From contig NC_085138.1 of the NCBI RefSeq assembly GCF_035046485.1, positions 359,913,238 through 359,977,237 on the forward strand: 64,000 nt of DNA, written 5' to 3'. The position numbers and the translations under genes were made by a program. The notes under the pieces were generated by a model. It did not search any database and was not told where the DNA came from. It saw nothing but the letters and a program-made list of their open reading frames with translations. The stretch is from Aedes albopictus (taxonomy: Eukaryota; Arthropoda; Insecta; Diptera; Culicidae). Shown piece after piece: positions 54,156 to 64,000 of the stretch (positions are counted from its first letter, which is position 1; each line of letters opens with the position of its first letter).

Positions 54156-54639
54156 TTAAAAGATACAAATGGCAGAGTAAAGTAAGTGAGTCTACTAATG
54201 TTTGTTGTCCAGTAGATGTGTAGTTTTTTCTGTGTAAAATAGGTCTGAACACTGAATGAACCAAAAAAAAAACAGAAAAAGAAATAAACATTATCGGTGA
54301 TTTGGTTGTGTAGAGTCTTATTGAGTGTTGCAAAACTACAACGAGATTTCAAAGAGAGCGAGTGGAGCTCCTAATGATACGATGATATAACTTCTATAAG
54401 AGTTATACATGTATGTATATATGTATGTAAGAGTTATACATCACAAAAGTAATACGCCACACAGACGCTATGGGAATGCTGCTGAAAAAAACTAGAAAGA
54501 GTAATAGAAGAAGAAAACATGAGACTATGGAGTTGCGAACCTACACATTATAGAAGCAGAAGTGAAGTACCTCGTCGTATAATGTAAAGTTAAGGGAGAT
54601 AATAGAATTTAATGAATGTGACGATTTCCTGATTGTTCA

Positions 54640-57210
54640 TGCTTGATGGAAACTTATGGAGCCTGGCAAGCTCCATCCATTTAAGCGATTTCAAAATCAG
54701 ATGTATGGGGTTCTATTGTTGAAACATGTTATCTAAGACACGCTTTAATAACTGGAGTCAGGAAAATTCTACACATTACAGCAACACAGCAAGACCAGCT
54801 GTTGCAGTTTTTTTATAGCATGTGTAAATTGAATATGACAAAAGATACTTGGTGTTTTTTTATTGTTCTGCCACTTGACAAATTTTGAAACCTTGCAAAC
54901 TCAACCTATGCAATCTATCTTAGTAGTTTCTTGAGGATAGAAAACAAAAATGTGAAGTACGAAGGAGTATTTCAATTTCTTGATTTTTATGCTTGATGGA
55001 CACTTCTGGAGCCTGGCAAGCTTCACCTATTTAGGCAGTTTCAAAATCATGGGTTTTTGATTGTTAACGGTAAACCATATAAACGGAAAAAAAAACTTAA
55101 AAAAATAAGAGTATATACAAAGTTCAATGAAGTCTTAAAAACTCTACCCAAAGTAGCAATATCAAGTTTAGTTTCAGCTGTTTCTTCATGGTTTGTTTTT
55201 ACTTCGTGAGAAGTGTGCAAAAGGATAGGACAGACAATGGTAATGTAAAACTACTTGAGCAGTTCGCAAATGGCGAATAAGTAAAACAAGGGTAATACCG
55301 GTGATGTCTTCGGTGCAAATCAAATCAAGCAGTCACTTTTCCGTGTGGATAAATATTCCGTAAGGAAAAGTGACATTTTAATCCAAACTGGATTAGTTGT
55401 CAAAATTACTCGCGAAAAAAAAAGAAAGAAATGTATTTAATCGTTTTATTTGAGAACAAGAATTTAAGCTTTAAAAAAACATTTAAATGAATATGTCGTT
55501 TTTTAGTTAGTCAAACTTTTAAACCTTGCAAGCAGTAACAGAAGTTTTATTGAGAGCAGAAAACGAAAGTTATGAGATACGAATAAGTTGATTAGTTTTT
55601 ATGCTTCATGAATATTTCTAGGCTTCTAGAGCCTGGCAAGCTGGGGTAGCTTTAAAGCAATTTTATATTCTGATGTATTTAATTTGCCATGATAAAAAGA
55701 AATGAAAACACCATCATACTTTAATAACTAGGGTGTCTATTTTTTGATTTTCAAGTTCAAAGATTAGAAATAGAGCATGAAAAACTCCAACCATAATAGC
55801 AATATCAAGTTAAAATGTCGCAATTTCTTTAGGATATAGCATGTAAGTTGAGAAAGATAAAAGAATGGATGTATTTGCGCTTTGCAAGTTTAACTCATGC
55901 ATCAGGCAGTTTCAGTTGATTCTTGAGGGCAGAATAAAACATTTGTGAAATAAGAAGCAGTAGAATGACGCTTGCCTAATTTAATACTTGATGGATATTG
56001 TCGCTTCGTCACCAAACCAGACGTCTCACAACTGAGTCGCGACGTAACCCAACTCGCGACATTTCATAATCATTTTGGAAGCATTTATCGCATTTATCTC
56101 CTTGTCAGTCCACAGCGCACTAGTCGCAAAAAAAAATAATAACGGCACTTGTGGACCAATCGGAACAGATGCAACTTTTGATTGATTGTCGTGTCTTGAT
56201 TCCAACCGGATAGACAACATTTACCGAACATGGCTAGGCTCAACCCATTTCATCAGTTTGAAAATCAGTTTTACCAGAATGTTATTGGTTACACATGTAA
56301 ATTAAATTAATCATTTATTTATACAGAGATTCGATCGTGACTTTCTTATCTTAGTAGAAGTGCATGTAAATTCTGGAAAATTTAAGGATTAGTTACTGTT
56401 TCTTTCTGATGATGCTTGACGGATACTTTTGGAATATAATAATCTTTATCATAAAACCATACTCAAGATTTAAGGTGAAACAACAAGAAATCCCATTACA
56501 TCTTTGTATACAAACTTCAGAGGCACAAATCTGACGAACGAAGCATCAAACCAAGCCGCACTTGTTTATTCTGGATTTGCGCACTTGCAAAAAGAGGCAG
56601 CTTTTTCAAACGGAGAGCATTTGTTTACGAATTTTCTAGATTGGTGCTCTTGAAAAGGTGAGTAGGGGACCAAGTCGGCCATAGTGGCAGCCATGTTTGT
56701 ATTCTTTGAAGTTTCTCCTTAAGATCAGCTGTTGTGCTTTATTGAGGATATAACAAAGCTTGGAAAGTTTCATTCATGGAAGCAGTTTTTATTGAATATG
56801 GAGGAACTCGTTACTGATTCTTTGTTCTGAAGCGGTTTTTATTATTTATATAAACTTGAAGCCTGGCGGAGCGAAGATATTGCAATTAGATCTTTGAACA
56901 ATGAAGTATGGGTTTCTGATATTGTCAATTGACGAGTGCTTTCGGAATATAGTAAGACTATAGCCAGCAAACATTATTGCTGTACAAGAGTTAAGTAAAC
57001 TACTTTTAAGCAAATTTTATCTCAAGAGACTGTTATACAGCTAGTTACATTTCTTGGGTAGACTTATTCAATATTGAAGATAGCCTTTACTAAAATTGAG
57101 CAAAGACATTACACAGCCTTCAATTTGACGAATATTAACTTGATTTTGATGCTTGATGGATCATTCTAGAGCCTTGCAAACTCCAACCATAAAAGCAATC
57201 GCAATATTAG
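54640..57210 (+). repeat. Dispersed second hairpin module (GGAGCCTGGCAAGCTCC)
   Basis: A longer module, TGCTTGATGGA..TTCTGGAGCC followed by TGGCAAGCTCCA and TTTCAAAATCA, occurs near 54645, 54985, 55610 and 57140, with weaker remnants at 56415 and 58490. The core GGAGC-CTGGCAA-GCTCC can form a 5-bp hairpin; at 54995 the partner is GCTTC, still pairing through G-U. Confidence 0.55.
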
Positions 57211-58013
57211 CTAAGCTTTTATCTTGTATATATTTAGTTATTTGCAGAGAGGTTTGTTTATAATTTTCTAATTCTGATGATGGAATGACTTATTGAAGCA
57301 TGCACGCTCCACCATAAAGGCACACCAAATTGAACCAGATGTTTATTGATAGAAAAATGTAAATTGAGCGACATCAAGAAATTTTATGGCATTTTTTGGG
57401 TTCCATCTCAAAATTCACATTTTGCAGTGTATACCAACGTAAGTAGTCTTAGCAATAGCTGTCGCAGTTTCTTGAGGGTAGACACGTCTAGAATTATTTG
57501 TTCGGTAGTTTTTCAATGCCGATTTTCAATTACTATCAATTACTATCATCATCAATACTGGTGATGAGGGTAGAGCGAGTGAATTTATAAAACATAGATA
57601 GCCTATTATAAAATTCAATGAATTGTAATATATTTGTAATGTAATGAAATATATAGTAGAAAAATTGTTAATTATATAGTAATATAATTCTAGTAGTAGA
57701 ATAACAGCAGCGGCGTCATGGTCGCGATTTTTCCGCAGTGAAGTTCGCAGATTGTGAACAATCTTCGTTACACAATTAGTTTATGTTTAACCCTTTACTC
57801 TCAGATCGGGTTAACACGCTAGATATAATTTACACTAGAGGAAATTTATACGAAAAAAATACACGACAATAAATATTGTTGGGTACCGGACTGGACACAA
57901 AAAAAAATTAATGGTTTTCTTTGGTACATCAAGGTCTTGAAATTAGTCTATGATAAAAGTAGGTAACTTTATGTAACTTATGAAGGTAAAATTTGATGAA
58001 TCTTATATTAGAA

Positions 58014-58298
58014 TAAGAGCCCATATAGCCACAGCTGTAAAGGAGTGGGTATTTGGCATGACCATGCTGAGGGTACCGGGTTTGGTTCACAGTCGGTTCA
58101 GAAAATTTTCGCAATGGAAATTTCCTTGACTGCTCGGGCATAGAGTATCTTCGTGCCTGCCACACGATAGGCACATGCAAAATGGTTATTGGTACAGTCA
58201 TTTTCTGGAAGTGCTCAAAGAACACTTAATGAGAAGCAGGTTTTGTCCGAGTCGGGAAGTTATGCCAAGAAGAGTTAGAAGAACAAGAAGAATAATGT
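58014..58298 (+). mobile_element. tRNA-derived SINE (Feilai-like) inside the LTR element
   Basis: AGAGCCCATATAGCCACAGC with a diverged A box and GGGTTTGGTTCACAGTCGG B box, then the body strings ATGGAAATTTCCTTGACT, CATAGAGTATCTTCGTGCC and GAAGTGCTCAAAGAACACTT, and an AAGAAG-rich tail. This is the body of an abundant Aedes SINE as I remember it. It is diverged, so it is older than the window's youngest insertions. Confidence 0.7.
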
Positions 58299-59597
58299 GT
58301 GAATGAATTATACAAATGTAGACATTAAAGACGGATGTGTGCGCGTAATTAAAAATTAAAAGAATTGCTTGGAAAAAGCTCGCGTAACTTTGAGAAATCA
58401 CAGAAAACAAAATCCAAAGGAATTTTTGAGCGATTCGAAAAAAAATAGCTTTCATGTTTACGTTAATATAATTTTAAGATCAAAAGATATTTCTAGAGCC
58501 TGGAAAGAAAGGATCAAGTGTTTTGATAGATGATGGAAGATCATGTGAACTTAATGTAAAGGAAGTTAACGCGAAAAAAAACAATATCTACAGCGTAGCA
58601 AGCTTTACTTTTGAACAAATTGTTGAATGGCTTTCGTATATTGATGCATGAACGAAAGTTGTTGAATTTGGCATCCCATAAATATATTGTAGTAGTAATT
58701 AGTTTTATAAAATGATGTAAATCAAAGTGCTAGTTCTGACGTGTAGAGGTAGACAAAAAAAACAGATTTGTGAATATTTAAGAAATTAAATGAAATTATA
58801 TTCAGGCTACAAAGATAGGCATTTCAAATAATACTTTATTTATATTTGATAGTTTGTTTTTTTTTCGAATTTATGAAATTCAAAATAATTGTGTACTTTT
58901 GTTCATTTAGCATCTTTATGTATGCAGTGGTTAATTATTTATTTTATCAATATTCAAAACTGATTACTTACAATCTCTATTTTGACTGGTTTCCAAGCAC
59001 AGAATTGATTGGTTTAGTAATGAAAATATTCAGTTCAGATTTACATTTAAAGAGATCCTATGATTGTTTTTAAAAGTGTACAAAAAAAAATCAGATAGTC
59101 ATAATGACATTGGTGACCCTAGATTCATAAGGTCTGTTAACAAATGAATTTGATGGTGTACTGATAACTTAGGGTTTATTATTGTGACTGTGTGAAACTT
59201 ATGGGTATGAATTGAGATTTTTAAGGATAAATCAATGCTGAAAATATTGAATGATTAGAAATGTTCAGTCATAAATAACAGGATACTTTTTCATATTGTA
59301 TTATCATGTTCAAAGTTTTGTTGTAGTGCATACTTTAAATTGAACTGTTAAATTAAAACAAAAGGTTTCTTTACTGAAGTATTGGTTGGCTGATATTAAA
59401 AAGCTAACATGATTAGGGACACAACTTCTGAGGAAAGCTGTACACCCCATTGCATTTCTTGTTCGTTGTTACATAAAAAAGGATTGATTTCAAAATTGTA
59501 CATATATATATTCTAATATTTGTTTATTACAAAAAAAAAGTAATCTTATTTTGTATATGTACATTGATTATTGAATTAGAGTAGAGAAGAAGGCGAT

Positions 59598-60219
59598 TGT
59601 AGTGATATAGGGTGACAAAAGAAAATCTCGATTTAAATAATTAAAGTCAAATGGATTATACTATCTTATTTTTTTGAGTGTATTTCGATAAAAAAAATAC
59701 AACGCACAGCTCTACCCGTTTCAACTGAGCTTTAGGTTTTTAGTACACGATATCGAGGCGCGTTCGGAAAGCTCTCGCGCTGCTTTGACGGACGACTAGA
59801 TGTGAAGAAAAGGAAGGCGAGAATGAATGACATGGGACATGCGAATGGATGAGCGGGAAGGCGTGAATGGGTATGCGCAGCACGGCGGACGGCTGAACGG
59901 GTGAAGGCAGTTTGTGAACGATGTTTGAGACCAACGGATGGGAGTGAAGATGGCGATTAGTTTAATTGTTAAGTTATCAGTGTTTTTGTGAATAAATACT
60001 TTAAATAATGAAAGTGAAAAGTGGTTTTAATTGTTTGAAGGTTTGAGAATGGTTGGGTTCGGGGTGCGCTAGGGGGTGCGTGACTGGAAGCCGGGTAAGT
60101 TCAATGAAGTAAGTAAATAAGATGATATTTTAGAGAAAAGATAGATCCCCGTTCATTTATGTGGGGCTACGCTTGTATCGAATCTCCGTCACTGTTCCGA
60201 ACGGCGCACGAACACTACA
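59598..60219 (+). repeat. 3' LTR of the non-coding LTR retrotransposon
   Basis: 622 bp, preceded by the purine-rich AGAGTAGAGAAGAAGGCGAT and followed by CAAAT. Shows the uninterrupted state of both 5' LTR insertions. Confidence 0.9.
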
Positions 60220-60224
60220 CAAAT

Positions 60225-60887
60225 GAATAAATGTTTTGACTCAAATAAAGGTTGCATGACTTTCTGGAAAAAGAGAGGGTCGGTAAAAGATAGACGGCGA
60301 ACCATGCGGTAAGATCTTTCTGATTTATTTATCACGTGTTATTTTGTTAATACTTGTGAATTGATCGCGTTCAGCATTGTCTCGCGCGGAAACGCAAACT
60401 ACAGATGCGTCGGTGTTTAGCATTGTGTTCTCCTTAGTTGCGAATGAATAACTTATGTAGGGTGAGTTTTGAGGCACAATAGATCGCGTTCGTCGTCCAA
60501 GGTTTAGAAGGGTATTTCTTCGCGAGCGCATTATTAATCGCGAATCAAAACATTACACTCGTTTACCACGACAAAATCCTCAACACATCTCCATTTCCCC
60601 TGTCCAAACTCCTAGTGATTTCTCGTAGTAACGCAGAGAATTCCTCGGTTATTGGCCTAAGCGAGAATCACGTCATCACTTCCTTTCCTATCCTCAATTG
60701 ACCTGCATTCGGACGCGGCCGGCGCTGGTATTGTTTATTGAAAAGTATTGGGATTCCAGTATTTACACAATGAAGAGAAAGCTAATCCCAAGCATCATCT
60801 GTTGGTTCTTTGCGTAACTGCAGTTGTCCTTGCAATAACAGAGGAGCAACCGCGGGCGGTCAATCATGCTCATGCTCATGCTCATAC
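60225..60887. other. Unassigned DNA right of the LTR element
   Basis: The first 25 bp continue duplicated block B. GCATTCGGACGCGGCCGGCG near 60708 recalls LINE 3'-UTR sequence but was not assigned. A short CATGCT repeat lies at 60866-60884. Confidence 0.35.
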
Positions 60888-61046
60888 TAAGGGAATGTCC
60901 ATAAATTATGTCACATTTGAGGAAGGCGGGGAGATGCAGCAAATTGTGATGACCCATTAAAACTTCAGAAAACTTGTATTAATAGTGTGAGTAGGGGAAG
61001 CAGCAAAAAAAAGTTTTTTTTTACGTAATTTATGGACGATCCCTTA
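60888..61046. mobile_element. ~158-bp MITE
   Basis: TAAGGGAATGTCCATAAATT and the inverted AATTTATGGACGATCCCTTA bound it; such ends are very common in mosquito MITEs. The left end sequence also occurs at 49487. Confidence 0.7.
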
Positions 61047-61317
61047 TTCGAATTTCTGGCTACGCCACTGCTTTATGAAAATAAAATATCAGTCGTTGCC
61101 GTCGTTATGCACGGACGTGGGGGAAGACGGGGTAAGAAGGCCCACCGGGGTAAGACGGACCACCTGCAGTTCAGGATGAAAATGCCGTTTTCTATAAAAT
61201 TTCACCTTGTACTATGCTCAAGTACAAGATATTTGTCATTTTGAGCCATTTTGTGCAATGTTTACATTGAGATTTTCAAAACAAACAAAACAAAGATTAG
61301 CTTCATGATGCTGTATC

Positions 61318-61569
61318 TATATATATAAAAATGCAGTGGCATACGTGGGACCGCGCATAACTTGCGAACGGATGGTCCGATTTGGGTCGTCTAAGTTTTG
61401 TTCTGTTAGTTTTCACTCAAGGAAGGTTTATGAACCAAAAATGATGAGAAAATTGAGAGTCTTTGAAAATTGGGTTTTCATACATTTTGACCGAGGACTT
61501 GGGTTTGGATAGGGACTTCAAACGACAAAAAACGTAGTAGGCAAGACAAAGTTTGCCGGGTACAGCTAG
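61318..61569 (+). mobile_element. 252-bp non-autonomous Helitron
   Basis: Starts TCTATATATATAAAAATG after A and ends CTAG before T, with a hairpin (GGCAA...TTGCC) just upstream of the 3' end. The body has CATAACTTGCGAACGGATGG and GATTTGGGTCGTC strings typical of insect Helitrons. No Rep/helicase. Confidence 0.8.
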
Positions 61570-62333
61570 TTTGATATAAATTTGTCGCATATAATCTTAA
61601 GGATTTAGATTCGGAAAAAAAATTTCAAATCAAAAAAATAACCCGTTCATAACTTACCAGGAATATTGACAAAGCATGAGAGGAGCGGGATTGAGATTGG
61701 AAAAGAAAAATCGTTGGGGTTTAGCCTCATCAGTGAAATCTGATCCACAGTGGATAACTGATACTGAAGAAGATTACAAGTGGTGGTCGAAATACGCGTA
61801 TTTGTCAAAGGATAAGCAATTAGGGCGGAATTAAAAGGTACGAAACTGATTACACTCATTCGAAGAGGGTATTCTGCTTAGAGGGTTCGAAAAGTCGGTA
61901 CAAGAATACTTCAAACATGTTTTGAAAAAAATACTTGTTTGCAGTTTTGCTTCAGGGTATATTCCCAAATCTTGGCGGGATATTACTGTGAAGTTCATTC
62001 CGAAACAGCGTCGTGCATCGTGTGAAGAAGCAGAGAGTTTCAGACCTATCAGTTTGACCTCTTTTCTTTTGAAATGTTTAGAACGCATTGTGGATAACCA
62101 CATCCGTGATGTTCATCTGGCCAACGTGCCTCTTCATGTGAACCAACATGCCTAACAATCTGGTATGTCCACTGTGACTCTTTTACACAAGGTTGTTTAC
62201 GATATGGAGAAAGCATTCGCTCAAAAGCAATCTTGTTTGGGTGTTTTCTTAGATATCAAGAGTGCCTTTGACAATGTGCCTTTCGATGCCATATTGGAAG
62301 CCGCACGGAGTCTTGGTATATCTCCAATGATTA

Positions 62334-63010
62334 CACTAGTTTACAGCATTTTTGAACTCGGTAAGCTGATGATCGTTTTTGGTGTAGAATCATGCCCTGA
62401 GTTCGAAAACGCGAAGGAAAAAAATTACATAAGAGCGGAATTTTTTTCGACTTTCTATACAAGGTTGATGATTTGAAATCGATTTTTGTTCTATTTAGAA
62501 GCAAAGTCGCTCACTTCACACATCTCATTCTCCGTAATCAATGCTCCGATTGAGCTGAATTTTTTACTGTATCTCGGCTACATATGATATGTCAAAAAAA
62601 CGTTGAGAAAGAATTTATAAATATTTTATTTCTCATTGGAAAAAATACATTTCTTCGTTTATTTTTGGACATTTTGCTAAAATTTGAGGAGATCGTTCCC
62701 AAAACTCGCCAATATCATGAATTTCATCAATCTGACGCAAAACCTGCATTCAGATGATTGAATAGTATTATATTCAGCTTTTAATTTATGGAAAAATATT
62801 TAAAATTGGTTGAACGAAACGCAAGATATTTGAATTTTATTAAATTCCATATTTTTAAAAGTTGTAAAACTCGATATTGAGCTGAAACTCAAAAACTGTT
62901 CTACTTTAAAATTTTTAAAGCACGGTTTCGAAATAAGCGCTAAATTATGCATCAAAAATTTTGGTCGTTGAAAGAAGTTCACGACTTTCGTTTTATTTTG
63001 TAAACTAGTG
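62334..63010. mobile_element. 677-bp MITE with TTA duplication (PIF/Harbinger-like)
   Basis: CACTAGTTTACA ends in inverted orientation, with TTA at 62331-62333 and 63011-63013. Three-base TWA duplication is typical of PIF/Harbinger. Interrupts Lian copy 2 between SPMI and NWIHQML. Confidence 0.75.
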
Positions 63011-63045
63011 TTACCAATTGGATTCATCAAATGCTCAAAAACCGG

Positions 63046-63371
63046 TGTAGTATCCGAGCTTTTCGGCTGGTCTGCCATCAGCCGATTTATTCTTCCGCAC
63101 TCAACTGACGATACGTCCATCTGCCACGAAATTGTTCACTGAACTGAAGTACATCTAAATTTCCATCCAGCACATGCTTACGCATGATTGACGTTTCTGG
63201 TACATCTCGCACGCAAGGTGTCAAGTTAGCGTTAGCGTTTTGAGAGCACGTTCACAAGCATTCATTCGTGCACGCTAAAATAATGATAATCGCACACGGT
63301 ATGATAAGACTTTCAAATTGTCCAAACTCTCAAAATATACAACTGATAAGCTGACACCTCTGGCTACTACA
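63046..63371. repeat. Solo LTR (326 bp)
   Basis: TGTAGTATCC...GGCTACTACA with a 5-bp duplication ACCGG (63041-63045, 63372-63376). TG...CA ends, short inverted ends and 5-bp duplication fit a solo LTR; copy 1 shows the empty site near 12688. Confidence 0.65.
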
Positions 63372-64000
63372 ACCGGTATCTCTTCTCGACATTGCGGGGA
63401 TTAGGAAATTGAGTGTTTAGAGTGTTTGAATGGATTCTCGTAGCTGATACGCTATTGAGGCAACTCAATAATAGCGATTTTCCTACTTATGATTTTGCCG
63501 AAAACTACTTAACATTGTTAGTTGGTATGTGTATCACCACCCTTTTCGACCTGATGCAAAGCGTTCTTCAGGTAGTTGATGGTTGGTGGGCCTTTCGGTA
63601 AATCCGAGTAAAACTAGTATTGTTCTTTTTACGGAAAGGCGAAACCGTAATGGCGTTCGACCTTTGCGTTTTTTTTTATTCTGAAATCAATGTGACTGAT
63701 CAGGTAAACGTAAGGATAAACGTATCATTTTTGATTCCAAGCTTTCCTGGACTCCTCAAGAAAACTTGTATGGCCTTCGGGCAATGCCGGCGAACCTTTG
63801 GTACTACTTGGGGTCTAAAACCCAAGTATATCAAATGGATTTACACAACTGTTGTTCGGCCAATATTGGCTTATGGATGTCTTGTGTGGTGCCAAAAGGG
63901 CGAAATGATAACGACCAATCAAAGTTAGGCCATCTCCAAAGGATGTGCTTAATAGCGATGTCTGGGGTGTTCCCTTCAACTCCCACGGCAGCGCTCGAAG

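Larger units (their letters stand above)
51403..60219 (+). mobile_element. 8.8-kb LTR retrotransposon without protein-coding interior
   Basis: Matching LTRs with TG...CA ends, a 5-bp target duplication CAAAT (51398-51402, 60220-60224), a primer-binding site directly after the 5' LTR and a purine-rich tract before the 3' LTR. The 7.1-kb interior (52518-59597) is about 70% A+T by eye and has no frame resembling gag, protease, RT or integrase. It must have been copied by proteins from another element (a LARD-type, non-autonomous layout). It holds two families of repeated hairpins and one SINE. Confidence 0.85.
61912..64000 (+). pseudogene. Lian/LOA-type retrotransposon, 5'-truncated, copy 2
   Basis: It begins inside the RT (TCAAACATGTTTTG, matching 11768 of copy 1) and runs off the window edge. 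Readable stretches: VCSFASGYIPKSWRDITVKF, ESFRPISLTSFLLKCLERIV, then an in-frame stop, and FLDIKSAFDNVPFDAILEAA. After two insertions (62334-63010, 63046-63371) and a local deletion it continues through YDFAENYLTLLVG, where the catalytic FADD has become FAEN, to GLKPKYIKWIYTTVVRPILA. It is independent of copy 1 and lacks the TA-MITE there, giving its empty site. Confidence 0.75.

Overview
The window looks like intergenic and intronic DNA of an aedine mosquito (Aedes-type; species not decidable by eye). The grounds are a trissin neuropeptide gene with a near-Drosophila mature peptide, mosquito-style tRNA-derived SINEs, Lian/LOA-type and RTE-like non-LTR retrotransposons, BEL/Pao elements, dense TA-, TTAA- and 8-bp-target MITEs, a short Helitron and degenerate 'aattcctcc' minisatellite. 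Most of the 64 kb is transposon-derived.

Host genes are few. A small secreted protein with MBF2-like features (1754-2332, two exons, +) faces a secreted leucine-rich-repeat protein (3550-2712, two exons, -) tail to tail. The trissin gene has its signal-peptide exon at 30633-30672 and its peptide exon at 45432-45967. They are separated by a 14.8-kb intron packed with nested foldback MITEs, inverted satellite blocks, an RTE-like LINE, a hAT-like remnant and another LINE fragment.

Layout: 1-1182, 3' end of an internally deleted BEL/Pao element and its LTR; 1229-1300, SINE; 1691-3550, the two host genes; 5165-9785, an array of degenerate histone-like units with TATA promoters, a histone-type 3' stem-loop and U7-like downstream elements, with one MITE inside; 9897-15265, a broken Lian/LOA element with two MITEs; 16161-17937, an ORF-less reverse-strand LINE derivative with a 23-bp target duplication; 18412-18651, an almost perfect 240-bp palindrome; 18767-28585, a foldback element with tRNA-like modules, split by a young full-length BEL/Pao element (20098-28121, 667-bp LTRs, GAAAA target duplication) whose gag frame is itself broken by a 206-bp MITE; 30325-46250, trissin; 46661-51402, more MITEs, minisatellite and a tandemly duplicated block; 51403-60219, an 8.8-kb LTR retrotransposon with PBS, PPT and CAAAT target duplication but no protein-coding interior, filled instead with two families of repeated hairpins; 60888-61569, a MITE and a non-autonomous Helitron; 61912-64000, a second, 5'-truncated Lian copy carrying a Harbinger-like MITE and a solo LTR.

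The two least ordinary signals are the array of mini-transcription units ending in histone-type stem-loops, and the protein-free LTR element whose interior is built from repeated hairpins with compensatory-looking stem changes. All calls were made by reading the sequence; no database search was run.
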